From JANQJA01 sp040880285 (GTDB lineage: Bacteria > Pseudomonadota > Gammaproteobacteria > Pseudomonadales > Azotimanducaceae): a stretch of DNA of 37,534 bases. Position 1 is the stretch's first letter, and every line of letters starts with the position of its first letter. The notes beneath the pieces were generated by a model, which did not search any database, was not told where the DNA came from, and saw only the letters and a program-made list of their open reading frames with translations. The DNA lies in contig JBBDIT010000023.1 in NCBI GenBank assembly GCA_040880285.1, positions 1 to 37,534 on the forward strand. The letters run 5' to 3'. The position numbers were made by a program, and so were the translations under genes. Shown piece by piece: positions 1-8,300 of the stretch.

Positions 1-305
1 GTTGCACTACCATCATGGAGCTCAAGCCCCGCTTGATACAAGTCGCCGGCGCGCCTGGACCAACGGACGTCACTGCTCAGGAAATACTTGCCTGGCCCTG
101 CGCTGTCATCAATCCATACATCCAACTGGCAGCCTGCCGGAATCTCAATACGGGTTGCTATTCGCAAACCGCTCGCCGAGACGTCGACTGCTTCACATGA
201 AATCGTGGTGCCCATCAGGTCCGGGTCATCGCTCGACACAATTTGTATAAAGAGACGGTCGTTACTTGTACGCCTGTCATCACGCCGTTTCTCGTGATCA
301 TTCAT
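1..305 (-). CDS. PilZ domain protein (partial, runs off left edge)
   Basis: PilZ domains bind cyclic di-GMP and relay it to motility, biofilm or secretion targets. The minus strand reads an open frame from the ATG at 303-305 to base 1 (101 codons visible, no stop), so the C-terminus is missing. Both c-di-GMP-binding signatures are present: an RxxxR motif (R8 to R12, in EKRRDDRR) and a DxSxxG motif (D41, S43, G46, in DVSASG), followed by the expected beta-barrel-like strands. I chose the ATG at 305 because AAGGG lies 8 bases upstream and PilZ proteins commonly begin just before the EKRR segment. In-frame ATGs at 311, 362 and 371 would add a short basic N-terminus. No neighbour on this strand is visible, so its partner is unknown. 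Confidence 0.8.
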   Translation of the reverse strand, partial: MNDHEKRRDDRRTSNDRLFIQIVSSDDPDLMGTTISCEAVDVSASGLRIATRIEIPAGCQLDVWIDDSAGPGKYFLSSDVRWSRRAGDLYQAGLELHDGSA

Positions 306-657
306 ACCCATTACCCTTTGCTGCTTGTAATCACGACGTCTTGCCGCCGTAATGTCGCTCATTTTTGACATAAGTAGTGAAGTGGTCATCACCTGCACCT
401 GCTGTAATTAAAGTCTCTGGTATCGTTAATGCGAAGCCCGTGCCAACTTTTCTGAATTTTCATTAAATACTTTAAATTCAATGGATTACATCGTTATCGA
501 GTCCCTGGCCGGCGACTTTGCCGATCCTGTGGAAGCGACCCGGCTGACGTGTGCGGGCCATCATGGAAAAAATGTGACACATGCCACACTTTTGCCAATT
601 CTTGGACATCGAGGCGCAACACGGCATAATCTGCACAATTCATTCCGATGAGAACTC
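306..657. other. intergenic region between PilZ gene and pyrF
   Basis: This 352-base stretch separates the divergent PilZ and pyrF genes and should hold both promoters. An AT-rich segment around 405-480 is the likeliest promoter area, but I could not fix a convincing -35/-10 pair. A 56-codon open frame runs 481-651 on the plus strand, starting ATG GAT TAC and ending seven bases before pyrF. It has no clear ribosome binding site and no family I recognise. I see no terminator hairpin, tRNA or repeat. Confidence 0.4.
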
Positions 658-1470
658 ATGTCCGTATTTTTCGAGCGCATCGCACTCAGCCAGGACGCCC
701 AGAACACCCTTTTATGTATCGGCCTTGATCCTGACCCGGCAAAGTTTCCCCGGCCTATCCGTCGTTGCTCACAGCCAATCTTTGAGTTCAACAAGGCAAT
801 TATTGATGCCACGTCCGATTTGGTGTGCTGTTACAAGCCGCAGATCGCGCATTATTCGGCCCTCGGTGCCGAATCAGCCTTGCAACAAACCATCGATTAC
901 ATCCACGACCGCAAGCTGCCGGTACTCCTGGATGCGAAACGTGGAGATGTCGGCAATACCGCAGAAAAGTACGCAATTGAGTTATTCGAGCGCTACCAGG
1001 CTGATGCGATTACCATCAATCCGTATCTGGGTGCAGACGCCATGGCGCCATACCTGGAATACCAGGATAAAGGCATCTTCATCCTGTGCCGGACTTCAAA
1101 CCCTGGCGGTGCTGACCTGCAGAATCTGGTGCTCAAAAACGGCAAGCATTTGTATGAACATGTTGCGCAGGAGGCCGCCAGGGTCTGGAACCGAAACGGC
1201 AATGTCGGACTGGTAGTGGGCGCAACCCAACCCTCGGAGTTGGCACGTATCAGGCAACTGGTCGGGTCGATGACATTACTCATACCCGGTGTTGGTGCCC
1301 AGGGCGGCGACATCGCATCGTCGGTTGCAGCGGGGCAGGGGGGTGGCATGTTAGTCAGTTCGTCCCGTGCCATCCTGTATGCTTCATCGGAGGCAGATTT
1401 TGCCGGGCGGGCCAGGGCTGCCGCCATTATTACCCGCGACAAAATCAATTCGTTCCGCCCCGCGGCCTGA
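658..1470 (+). CDS. pyrF: orotidine 5'-phosphate decarboxylase, type 2
   Basis: Catalyses the last step of UMP synthesis, decarboxylating OMP in the cytoplasm. The 270-residue length and sequence fit the second PyrF subfamily (the mycobacterial/archaeal-like form) rather than the shorter E. coli type. The catalytic DAKRGD motif is at residues 92-97 with K94 as the key lysine, preceded by the substrate-binding CIGLDPD (20-26) and CYKPQ (58-62) segments. T101 follows in the GNTAEKYA helix. The reading frame is intact from ATG to TGA. The next gene starts on the base after its stop, so the two are probably co-transcribed and perhaps translationally coupled. Confidence 0.95.
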   Translation: MSVFFERIALSQDAQNTLLCIGLDPDPAKFPRPIRRCSQPIFEFNKAIIDATSDLVCCYKPQIAHYSALGAESALQQTIDYIHDRKLPVLLDAKRGDVGNTAEKYAIELFERYQADAITINPYLGADAMAPYLEYQDKGIFILCRTSNPGGADLQNLVLKNGKHLYEHVAQEAARVWNRNGNVGLVVGATQPSELARIRQLVGSMTLLIPGVGAQGGDIASSVAAGQGGGMLVSSSRAILYASSEADFAGRARAAAIITRDKINSFRPAA

Positions 1471-1878
1471 ATGCGCCTGCGGTATTTATTTCGGGCAGGC
1501 TTCGTAATTGTCTTGTCGGTAGTCACCATACTGGCTTTGGCCCCGGAAGAGTTGGCCGGCACGCCGCTTTTGTGGGACAAGGCCAATCACTTCATGGCGT
1601 TTTTTGTACTGTTTTTCCTGCTCGACTATTCAATTGAGACCGGGCCCAATCCGGTGGAGCCCGCCAATCTGGCAAAATTTGGCATCCTTATGCTGTACGC
1701 GGTGGGCATTGAATGTATGCAGTGGTATCTTGGCTATCGAACGTTTGAACTGCCAGATATTGCGGCGGGTTTCGTTGGACTCGCGGTTTATTCGATATTG
1801 ATACCGGTTACCACCAGGACCCGAATCCTTTGTAACCTGCGCCGCCCAACAGCCCCAACAGAACAACCACCACCCTGA
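1471..1878 (+). CDS. VanZ-like family integral membrane protein
   Basis: A 135-residue protein with about four hydrophobic segments (roughly residues 8-25, 38-52, 67-85 and 95-112). The DKANHFMAFF stretch at about residues 36-45 matches the conserved DKxxHF signature of the VanZ-like family, named after a teicoplanin-resistance protein. The molecular role of most members, including this one, is unknown. Its ATG abuts the pyrF stop with no spacer, which suggests coupling by reinitiation. The C-terminus is proline-rich and hydrophilic, probably cytoplasmic. The family is recognised with good confidence; no resistance phenotype should be inferred. Confidence 0.8.
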   Translation: MRLRYLFRAGFVIVLSVVTILALAPEELAGTPLLWDKANHFMAFFVLFFLLDYSIETGPNPVEPANLAKFGILMLYAVGIECMQWYLGYRTFELPDIAAGFVGLAVYSILIPVTTRTRILCNLRRPTAPTEQPPP

Positions 1879-1887
1879 GGAACCCTT

Positions 1888-2466
1888 ATGTATCGCGCAA
1901 TGTGCTTACTGCTGATTGGTTTATTCACTCCTGTAGCTTACGGTGACTGGCAGCTCGATGCCGATGCTTCATCACTCAGTTTTACTTCCGTTAAAAACGG
2001 TAGCGTGATCGAGGCTCATCGTTTCAGGACACTCTCCGGTTCCGTGTCAGTGGACGGGAAAGCTCAATTCAACGTCTCCCTCGACAGTATCGATACGTTG
2101 ATCCCTGTCCGTGATGAGCGCATGCAGACGATGCTATTTGAAATCGAACAGTATCCCGACGCCACATTTTCGGCAGAAGTACCGATCACGGCGGTGACCC
2201 AACTCGAGGTCGGTGACGCTATGGAGTATCTGTTAAAGGGTACGCTCTCGATACGACGTGCGCGTCTTGAGGTGTCTGTGCCAGTCAGCATCCTGCGGGC
2301 GGGAGAGGGCGCGTTTCACGTTGTCAGTATCAAGCCATTACTGGTAGAGGCGGGTAACTTCGGGCTCCTGAAAGGTATAGAGGCGTTGAGAGAAATTGCC
2401 GGCCTCGATGCCATTACTCCGGTGGTCCCCGTCAGCTTCTCACTGGTCTACCGGGAACAGCCGTGA
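1888..2466 (+). CDS. YceI family periplasmic lipid-binding protein
   Basis: YceI proteins are secreted, lipocalin-like beta-barrels thought to bind long isoprenoid lipids such as quinones. Residues 1 to about 19 form a signal peptide, with cleavage likely after the AYG before DWQLD. The mature part shows the family pattern: W..D...S...F near the start, a Sxx(I/V)DS core (VSLDSID), an MQTMLF-type segment and the phrase YPDATF near residue 90. The start is supported by TGAGGA eight bases upstream. It lies 9 bases downstream of the VanZ-like gene. Its TGA stop falls inside the first copy of the 18-bp tandem repeat that continues into the assembly gap, so the repeat apparently grew from the 3' end of this gene. 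Confidence 0.9.
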   Translation: MYRAMCLLLIGLFTPVAYGDWQLDADASSLSFTSVKNGSVIEAHRFRTLSGSVSVDGKAQFNVSLDSIDTLIPVRDERMQTMLFEIEQYPDATFSAEVPITAVTQLEVGDAMEYLLKGTLSIRRARLEVSVPVSILRAGEGAFHVVSIKPLLVEAGNFGLLKGIEALREIAGLDAITPVVPVSFSLVYREQP

Positions 2467-2622
2467 GCGNNNNNNNNNNNNNNNNNNNNNNNNNNNNNNN
2501 NNNNNNNNNNNNNNNNNNNNNNNNNNNNNNNNNNNNNNNNNNNNNNNNNNNNNNNNNNNNNNNNNNNNNAACAGCCGTGAGCGCATAAACAGCCGTGAGC
2601 GGGTAAACAGCCGTGAGCGAGT
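2455..2622. repeat. 18-bp tandem repeat array interrupted by assembly gap
   Basis: The unit is close to AAACAGCCGTGAGCGNNT. One copy lies before the gap at 2455-2469 and includes the end of the YceI gene. Three follow it at about 2569-2586, 2587-2604 and 2605-2622, identical except for the variable last three bases. The 100-N gap sits inside the array, so the real copy number is unknown and the repeat is the likely cause of the assembly break. The unit lacks dyad symmetry and does not resemble a CRISPR repeat-spacer layout. Confidence 0.85.
2470..2569. other. assembly gap (100 N)
   Basis: Exactly 100 undetermined bases, the conventional placeholder for a gap of unknown size, inside an 18-bp tandem repeat. 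Confidence 0.99.
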
Positions 2623-2633
2623 ACAAACAAAGT

Positions 2634-3449
2634 TCATAAATCAAACTCCGCCCAGACAGGGCAGTGGTCTGACGGCTTTTCCATACTGCGAATATCATAA
2701 TCTATACCAGCATCGCGAACGCTGCCGGCAATCGCCTTCGATGCCAATATCAGGTCAATCCGCAACCCGCGTCTGGGATCCCGTTCAAATCCACGACTAC
2801 GGTAGTCAAACCAGCTGAACAGGTTGTCGGTTTCCGGATAGACAATTCGATACGCGTCCACCATACCCCAGTCCATAATTCGTTCGAGCCATTCGCGTTC
2901 TTCAGGTAAAAATGAAGTCTTGCCATCCCGAAGCCAGCGCTTCTTATTGTCTTCTCCGATGCCAATATCCTTATCGACGGGTGCCACATTCATGTCACCC
3001 ATAACGATAACCGGGTCACTGGCGCGGTGGTGGGCGAGCAGGTGGGCATGCAGGTCTGCATAGAATTTTTGTTTGTTGGGAAACTTTTCCGGATGGCTCC
3101 GGTTTTCACCCTGAGGGAAATAGCAGTTAATTACACAGAGTTTGCGCCCATCGGTAAGTGGGACTGAACCTGCAACAAAGCGCCGTTGACTTGCATCATG
3201 GTCCTCCCGAAATCCTTTCTCCACATCCATCGCGGGTTGCCGGGTCAACAGTGCAACCCCGTAATGCGTTTTCTGACCGTGAAACAAGGCCTCATAACCC
3301 ATCTCCCGAATCTCATTGACGGGAAAGTTCTCGTCGGCAACCTTGGTTTCCTGCAGTCCAATGACGTCGGGTGAATGTTGCTTGATCACGGCTTCGAGCT
3401 GGTGTAGCCGAACCCGGATACTGTTGACGTTAAAGGAAACCACGCGCAT
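2634..3449 (-). CDS. xthA: exodeoxyribonuclease III
   Basis: Class II AP endonuclease and 3'-5' exonuclease of base excision repair, cytoplasmic. The 271-residue protein carries every landmark of the EEP (exonuclease-endonuclease-phosphatase) fold: N7 in SFNVNSIR, the metal ligand E34 in LQETK, D152 and N154 in GDMNVAP, D232 in the IDLIL segment, and the terminal catalytic pair D261-H262 in SDHCPVW. Length matches E. coli XthA. It is the last gene of a minus-strand group, starting 8 bases after the metallo-hydrolase gene ends, so the two are probably co-transcribed. Its 3' end lies only a dozen bases from the tandem repeat, and I see no terminator hairpin there. Confidence 0.95.
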   Translation of the reverse strand: MRVVSFNVNSIRVRLHQLEAVIKQHSPDVIGLQETKVADENFPVNEIREMGYEALFHGQKTHYGVALLTRQPAMDVEKGFREDHDASQRRFVAGSVPLTDGRKLCVINCYFPQGENRSHPEKFPNKQKFYADLHAHLLAHHRASDPVIVMGDMNVAPVDKDIGIGEDNKKRWLRDGKTSFLPEEREWLERIMDWGMVDAYRIVYPETDNLFSWFDYRSRGFERDPRRGLRIDLILASKAIAGSVRDAGIDYDIRSMEKPSDHCPVWAEFDL

Positions 3450-3457
3450 GGGTTACC

Positions 3458-4345
3458 TCAGAAGACCTCGTGGATCGCTATCGTCTTGACCCTGGCATCT
3501 GATTTTGCAGATAGCTCGAAACAGAGTCCCTCAGCAGCAATATACGAGCCGATTGCAGCCTTGTGTGACTTGAAGAAGGTTGCCGACTCGATGGCAATCT
3601 CATCCAATTGCCCATCTGTGCGTTCCGGGTCATGGTGGAACATGGCAAGGTTCTTGACCCTTGCATCAACTGCAAGTGTCCTGACCTGTGAAATCAACGA
3701 ATGTCCCCAGCCGTGTTTCGCGGGCATATCCCGTTCTTCATACTGGGCATCGTGAATCAAAAGGTCGACACCCTCACAAAAGGAAACCCATTCATCATAG
3801 CTGGTAACCCCGGCATCAGGCGGGAACAATTCATTATCCGTGATATAGGCGATGGATACGCCGTCCTCCTCAATGCGGTAGGCGTGGCCACCTCCCGGGT
3901 GATTGATGAACCGGCGATCGGTTTTAAAAGCTTGCGCGGCCAGAAAGGAATCGACTTCCTGAATTGCCGCAATCCTTGACGGCAAGTCCTCGGAGTGGAC
4001 AGGAAAATTGGAGCCGTCCATCTGCTTTAGCAGCGCCTCGAGCGCCATCGCATTCCCCTGGACGCCCTGTAGGACCACGATTTCTCGATCCTTTTGATAG
4101 ATCGGATCAAAAAACGGATATCCCTGAATATGATCCCAGTGCCCATGACTCAGCAATAAAAGCAGGGGTTCGTCATTGCGCACCAATTCCATACCCAGCT
4201 TCCGGATACCGGTACCCGCGTCAAATATCAGGTTTTGGCCGCAGTTCAGGCGGACATGCATACAAGAGGTATTGCCCCCATATTTGACGGTTGTCGGTCC
4301 AGGCGCCGCGATCGAGCCCCTAACGCCGTAAAAGGTAATCAGCAT
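3458..4345 (-). CDS. metallo-beta-lactamase-fold hydrolase
   Basis: A 295-residue MBL-fold protein. The metal-binding signature HGHWDH (H..H.DH) occurs at about residues 87-92, with further ligands likely in the LLIHDAQY segment (D) and the late FHHDPE segment (H). The opening GVRGS..PG...YGGNTSC is typical of a bacterial MBL subgroup related to RNase Z and class II cAMP phosphodiesterases. The substrate is not defined by sequence; a phosphodiester or nucleotide is plausible. It lies between the zinc-ribbon gene (38 bases upstream) and xthA (8 bases downstream), suggesting one transcript and perhaps a nucleic-acid-related role, which is inference. Confidence 0.85.
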   Translation of the reverse strand: MLITFYGVRGSIAAPGPTTVKYGGNTSCMHVRLNCGQNLIFDAGTGIRKLGMELVRNDEPLLLLLSHGHWDHIQGYPFFDPIYQKDREIVVLQGVQGNAMALEALLKQMDGSNFPVHSEDLPSRIAAIQEVDSFLAAQAFKTDRRFINHPGGGHAYRIEEDGVSIAYITDNELFPPDAGVTSYDEWVSFCEGVDLLIHDAQYEERDMPAKHGWGHSLISQVRTLAVDARVKNLAMFHHDPERTDGQLDEIAIESATFFKSHKAAIGSYIAAEGLCFELSAKSDARVKTIAIHEVF

Positions 4346-4383
4346 GGCTTATGTCTTCGGACCAATACGCTGCAGGCCAATGT

Positions 4384-4758
4384 TCAATCACGCTTACCGG
4401 TTATCAAATCCCTGAACTTGTCTACCAACGTTTCATATTTATAGTCGGTAAATTCCCCGGCATCGAAGAACATGCCATGGTCCCGACAGGCCTCATACCA
4501 GATGTGGGGTTGTTTCGGATCGGCGACTTTTTCCATCTTGGTACCACACCGCGGGCAATTTACATCCTCGACCTTGTTGTATTCCTTACCGACCTCAGGG
4601 TCGCCACTGTCAATGAATTCAGACATCCATTTACTTTTGAGCGACTCGGCTTCACCGACGTCAAACCAGATGCCCTTACAATTGGTACAACGGTCGACCG
4701 TCATATTTCGACCGTAAGTAACTTCTTCCATGGAAGCATGGCATTTGGGACATTCCAT
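4384..4758 (-). CDS. zinc-ribbon (TFIIB-type zf) protein
   Basis: A 124-residue protein with two zinc-ribbon modules. The first pairs CPKC (3-6) with CTNC (24-27) and the family phrase GIWFDVGE. The second pairs CPRC (about 68-71) with a degenerate half where only one cysteine (EACRDHG) is visible and H may serve as a ligand, followed by GMFFDAGE. This matches the zf-TFIIB-like family of small proteins of unknown function. The basic C-terminus (KFRDLITGKRD) could contact nucleic acid. It is the first gene of the minus-strand group with the MBL hydrolase and xthA, so its promoter should lie just right of 4758. Confidence 0.85.
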   Translation of the reverse strand: MECPKCHASMEEVTYGRNMTVDRCTNCKGIWFDVGEAESLKSKWMSEFIDSGDPEVGKEYNKVEDVNCPRCGTKMEKVADPKQPHIWYEACRDHGMFFDAGEFTDYKYETLVDKFRDLITGKRD

Positions 4759-4880
4759 AGGATTACACCTTATTGCTGATTGCCGGATAACTACTTACGG
4801 CGCTGGGCCGGATTTGGCTGAGTATACCTGAGTCATTTGGTCTAGTGCAGGTCCCCGGCGACGAGGGTCCAACTATTTAA

Positions 4881-4919
4881 TCTGACTGGTCAATCTGGCT
4901 GGTTAATGTGACTGGCCGA
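4881..4919. repeat. three imperfect 13-bp direct repeats
   Basis: Consecutive units TCTGACTGGTCAA, TCTGGCTGGTTAA and TGTGACTGGCCGA share the core TGrCTGGyyrA. They lie about 120 bases upstream of the zinc-ribbon gene and on the putA side of that intergenic region. Head-to-tail units close to one helical turn could be a cooperative regulator site. No regulator is identified and chance similarity is possible. Confidence 0.35.
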
Positions 4920-5072
4920 CGAGTTTACACTAGCGCGATCCGGAATCGAATTGGCGAATCAGGTTCCTGCGGCGGAACCAGCCTGGCATTCACAAAGACG
5001 TCCCGGTCGAGTACGCCTTGGTTCAGGTCTTCCCGTATAGATATGCGCATAATGTATATTATGTTAAATTAG

Positions 5073-5172
5073 NNNNNNNNNNNNNNNNNNNNNNNNNNNN
5101 NNNNNNNNNNNNNNNNNNNNNNNNNNNNNNNNNNNNNNNNNNNNNNNNNNNNNNNNNNNNNNNNNNNNNNNN
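5073..5172. other. assembly gap (100 N)
   Basis: Exactly 100 undetermined bases upstream of putA; the true length is unknown and part of the putA promoter region is probably missing. Confidence 0.99.
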
Positions 5173-5244
5173 TGCGCTCAAGGCTGTCCCCTTCCTGTAT
5201 TATTTGCCAGCATTGACGGAAGCCGAACCAGTGAGCCAATACGA

Positions 5245-8200
5245 ATGAATGATCTGGGCCCTTATATTGAAGCCATTGCCGACAATTATCTGGCGGATGA
5301 AGACCAACTCGTGCGCAAATTCACGCAGATGATCACGCCGGACGTGGCGGAACGGCAAGCCGTGACCGATCTCTCTGTCAGCCTGATCGGGAAAATCAGG
5401 AACCATCCGGACTTTAATCGCGGCCTCGATGCATTTATGGCGGAATACAGCCTGGACTCCAGCGAGGGCGTTCGACTCATGACCCTGGCGGAAGCCCTCG
5501 CCAGAATTCCGGATGAGGACACCAAAGAGGCGCTGATACGCTCGAAACTGAGCGGAGCAGATTGGTCGCGGCATCTCGGTAAAAGCATCTCCTCATTGGT
5601 AAACTCCTCCACCCGTGCCCTACTCTTTACCTCCAGCGTGCTGGAGTCCGATGAAATTCCGTTTCTGTCATCGGCCATTCGCAAACTTGGTGAACCCACG
5701 ATCCGTATGGCGATCGAGATGGGTATGAGTCTGTTCAGCGACCACTTCGTGCTCGGTGAAACGCTGGATGAAGCCAGGAAAAAAGTCCAAAAGGAAAGGC
5801 GCAAGTATCGTTATTCGTTCGATATGCTGGGTGAGGCAGCATTGACCGGTGCCGATGCTCGTAAATTCTTCGATGATTATAAAAAAGCGATCCGGTTCGC
5901 CGGTGGATTCCCCAATGCAGCTGTTTCAATCAAGCTCTCGGCCTTGCACCCACGCTATGATGCAAACCAATACCAGCGTGTTCACTCCGAGCTGTATCCG
6001 GCGCTCAATGAATTGATCGGGATTGCCCGTGAGGAAGATGTCCAGATCACCATCGATTCCGAGGAAGCCAATCGTCTGGAGTTATCCCTTCAGGTATTCG
6101 AGAAACTGGTGACCGAAGGCAACGGCAGAGGGTTCGATAAGCTGGGGCTCGCTGTACAGGCCTATTCCAGACGCGGTATGGCGGTACTGGAATATTTGAA
6201 CGCCCTTGCCAGCAAGCTGGGCCAGCGTATTTGCGTGCGTCTGGTCAAAGGCGCGTACTGGGATACTGAAATCAAATTGGCACAGATGATGGGGCTCGAG
6301 GACTTCCCGGTTTTTACCAAAAAGGCCCATTCAGATCTCTCTTTTCTGGCGTGTGCCAGATACCTGATCGCCAGCAAAGAACGCCTGTATCCGCAATTTG
6401 CGACCCACAATGTGCATACGGTCTCCAATCTCTTGTACTGGACCGAGGGAGCCGAATCCATGTTCGAGTTTCAACGGCTACACGGCATGGGTGCGATCCT
6501 GTATGACTGCCTGCTGGATGAAGACCCCGACATTGCCTGCACGATCTATGCGCCCATTGGCCAACAGAAGGAACTGCTGCCTTACCTGATCCGCCGGCTA
6601 CTGGAAAATTCCGCCAATAGTTCTTTTGTCAACCAACTGGCCAGCAACACCAGCGCGCAAGAGCTATCCCGCCACCCTATCGATGTTGCCGCGGCAACGT
6701 CCAGCGAGATCACCCTCCCCGCCAATTTGTATCCCGATCGTAGGAATTCAGGGGGTATCGATCCAAGGTACTCACGCCACAGGATTGCCTTGATGAATGA
6801 GTTGGATGCCTACAAGTCCAGGTGCTGGCGAGACGAGAAGGGAGCAGATTGTGAAGTGACTTCTCCTGTCGATGGTAGCCTGGTTGGCAAGGTTAAACTT
6901 ACCAGACCGGAAGACCTGGACGCCGTGGTTACCCGCGCGAGGGACGCGGCCAGCCATTGGCGCAAGCAATCCCCGGTACAACGCGCAACCCTGATTCGCA
7001 ACCTGTCAGACCAATTGGAAGAAAGCCGGGTCGAGCTGATCGCGCTGATGATCGCCGAGGCCGGCAAGACCATCGAAGATGGCATTGCAGAGGTGCGCGA
7101 GGCTGTCGACTTCTGCCGCTATTATGCCGCTCACATGGAACGCCTGGCCGAAGGTGAAAACCTGCCGGGACCGAGCGGCGAACGGAACCACCTGAGCCAC
7201 GAACCGCGCGGTGTATTTGCGTGCATCAGCCCCTGGAATTTCCCGGTCGCGATATTTACCGGTCAGGTCGTGGCGGCACTGGTTACCGGTAACGCCGCTA
7301 TCGCCAAACCAGCAGAACAATCTCCGTTGGTTGCAAGGCTCATTGACGAACTATCCATCCGCGCAGGCATTCCGGAACACACGCTCCAGGTCATTACCGG
7401 TGCTGGCGAACTCGGTGCTGCTCTTATCAATCACCCGGGCATTGATGGTGTTGTCTTCACCGGATCGGTTCCGACCGCAAGATCGATCCAAAAAGCGCTC
7501 GCGGCAAGGGACGGCGCCATCGTGCCCCTCATCGCCGAGACCGGTGGTCAAAACGCAATGATTGTAGACAGCTCCGCGTTGCCGGAACAGGTCGTCAAGG
7601 ACGTACTGACTTCTGCATTCAACAGCAGCGGTCAACGCTGTTCGGCGCTGCGCGTCCTGTACCTGCAGGAAAGCTGTGCGGACAGCATTATCGAATTGCT
7701 CAAGGGTGCCATGGCCGAGTTGAAAATCGGGCATCCCGGGAAGCTGGAGACGGATATAGGCCCGGTCATTGATGAAGAAGCACTCCTGCGACTAAGACGA
7801 CACGAGCAGGAAGTTACTCAATACGGTCATCTGATTGCACGCACAGCGCTACCCCAGGATATGCCAGCCGAACTGCAAAAAGGTACTTATCATGCGCCCT
7901 CCTGTTTCGAAATCGACAGTATTCGCTCGCTCAAGGAAGAGAGCTTCGGCCCCATCCTGCATGTGGTTCGATACGACATCACTTCCATCGATAAGGTCAT
8001 AGACGACATTAACGCTACTGGCTACGGCCTGACGTTTGGTGTTCACAGTCGCAATGAAACCTTTTGCGACCACGTGGTGCGCCGCATCCAGGCTGGCAAT
8101 GTTTACATCAATCGCAATATGGTGGGCGCAGTGGTCGGTACGCAGCCGTTTGGCGGCCGGGGACTGTCCGGGACCGGCCCCAAAGCCGGTGGGCCCCACT

Positions 8201-8289
8201 ATTTACACAGTTTTATGGTGGAAAAGACACGCACTGATAATCTGGCGGCCATTGGTGGCGCAATCGACCTCATCAATCAACACTCGTGA
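5245..8289 (+). CDS. putA: bifunctional proline dehydrogenase / glutamate-semialdehyde dehydrogenase
   Basis: PutA oxidises proline to P5C with FAD and passes electrons to quinone, then oxidises glutamate semialdehyde to glutamate with NAD+. At 1014 residues it lacks the N-terminal ribbon-helix-helix repressor domain of the ~1320-residue E. coli enzyme and the long C-terminal domain. The PRODH barrel (about 130-470) shows KGAYWD at 335-340 and the substrate-binding arginine pair R450-R451 in IRRLLEN. The aldehyde dehydrogenase half (about 520-1000) has E765 in AETGGQN and catalytic C799 in GQRCSA, plus the SPWNFP segment. Without a DNA-binding domain it cannot autoregulate as E. coli PutA does; the upstream gap hides any control site. 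selU overlaps or follows its stop codon. Confidence 0.96.
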   Translation: MNDLGPYIEAIADNYLADEDQLVRKFTQMITPDVAERQAVTDLSVSLIGKIRNHPDFNRGLDAFMAEYSLDSSEGVRLMTLAEALARIPDEDTKEALIRSKLSGADWSRHLGKSISSLVNSSTRALLFTSSVLESDEIPFLSSAIRKLGEPTIRMAIEMGMSLFSDHFVLGETLDEARKKVQKERRKYRYSFDMLGEAALTGADARKFFDDYKKAIRFAGGFPNAAVSIKLSALHPRYDANQYQRVHSELYPALNELIGIAREEDVQITIDSEEANRLELSLQVFEKLVTEGNGRGFDKLGLAVQAYSRRGMAVLEYLNALASKLGQRICVRLVKGAYWDTEIKLAQMMGLEDFPVFTKKAHSDLSFLACARYLIASKERLYPQFATHNVHTVSNLLYWTEGAESMFEFQRLHGMGAILYDCLLDEDPDIACTIYAPIGQQKELLPYLIRRLLENSANSSFVNQLASNTSAQELSRHPIDVAAATSSEITLPANLYPDRRNSGGIDPRYSRHRIALMNELDAYKSRCWRDEKGADCEVTSPVDGSLVGKVKLTRPEDLDAVVTRARDAASHWRKQSPVQRATLIRNLSDQLEESRVELIALMIAEAGKTIEDGIAEVREAVDFCRYYAAHMERLAEGENLPGPSGERNHLSHEPRGVFACISPWNFPVAIFTGQVVAALVTGNAAIAKPAEQSPLVARLIDELSIRAGIPEHTLQVITGAGELGAALINHPGIDGVVFTGSVPTARSIQKALAARDGAIVPLIAETGGQNAMIVDSSALPEQVVKDVLTSAFNSSGQRCSALRVLYLQESCADSIIELLKGAMAELKIGHPGKLETDIGPVIDEEALLRLRRHEQEVTQYGHLIARTALPQDMPAELQKGTYHAPSCFEIDSIRSLKEESFGPILHVVRYDITSIDKVIDDINATGYGLTFGVHSRNETFCDHVVRRIQAGNVYINRNMVGAVVGTQPFGGRGLSGTGPKAGGPHYLHSFMVEKTRTDNLAAIGGAIDLINQHS

Positions 8290-8300
8290 GGAGCACCTCC

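Larger units (their letters stand above)
4759..5244. other. intergenic region between zinc-ribbon gene and putA, with gap
   Basis: This region separates divergent genes and holds their promoters, but the 100-N gap hides an unknown part next to putA. Visible items are three imperfect 13-bp direct repeats at 4881-4919, a GGTTCC/GGAACC inverted repeat at 4962-4979 with a six-base loop and no T-run on either strand, and an AT-rich inverted repeat (CATAAT, four-base loop, ATTATG) at 5049-5064 just left of the gap. I see no convincing protein-coding gene here. Confidence 0.5.

Noticed and set aside
481..651. 56-codon ORF upstream of pyrF
   Set aside because: No ribosome binding site, no recognisable family and no other support; left as a note in the intergenic entry.
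2569..2622. CRISPR-like array
   Set aside because: Units are contiguous 18-mers without spacers and no cas gene is present.
2396..2818. Open frame encoding NSRER repeats across the gap
   Set aside because: It reads through Ns and the antisense of xthA, with tandem-repeat-driven openness; not a gene.
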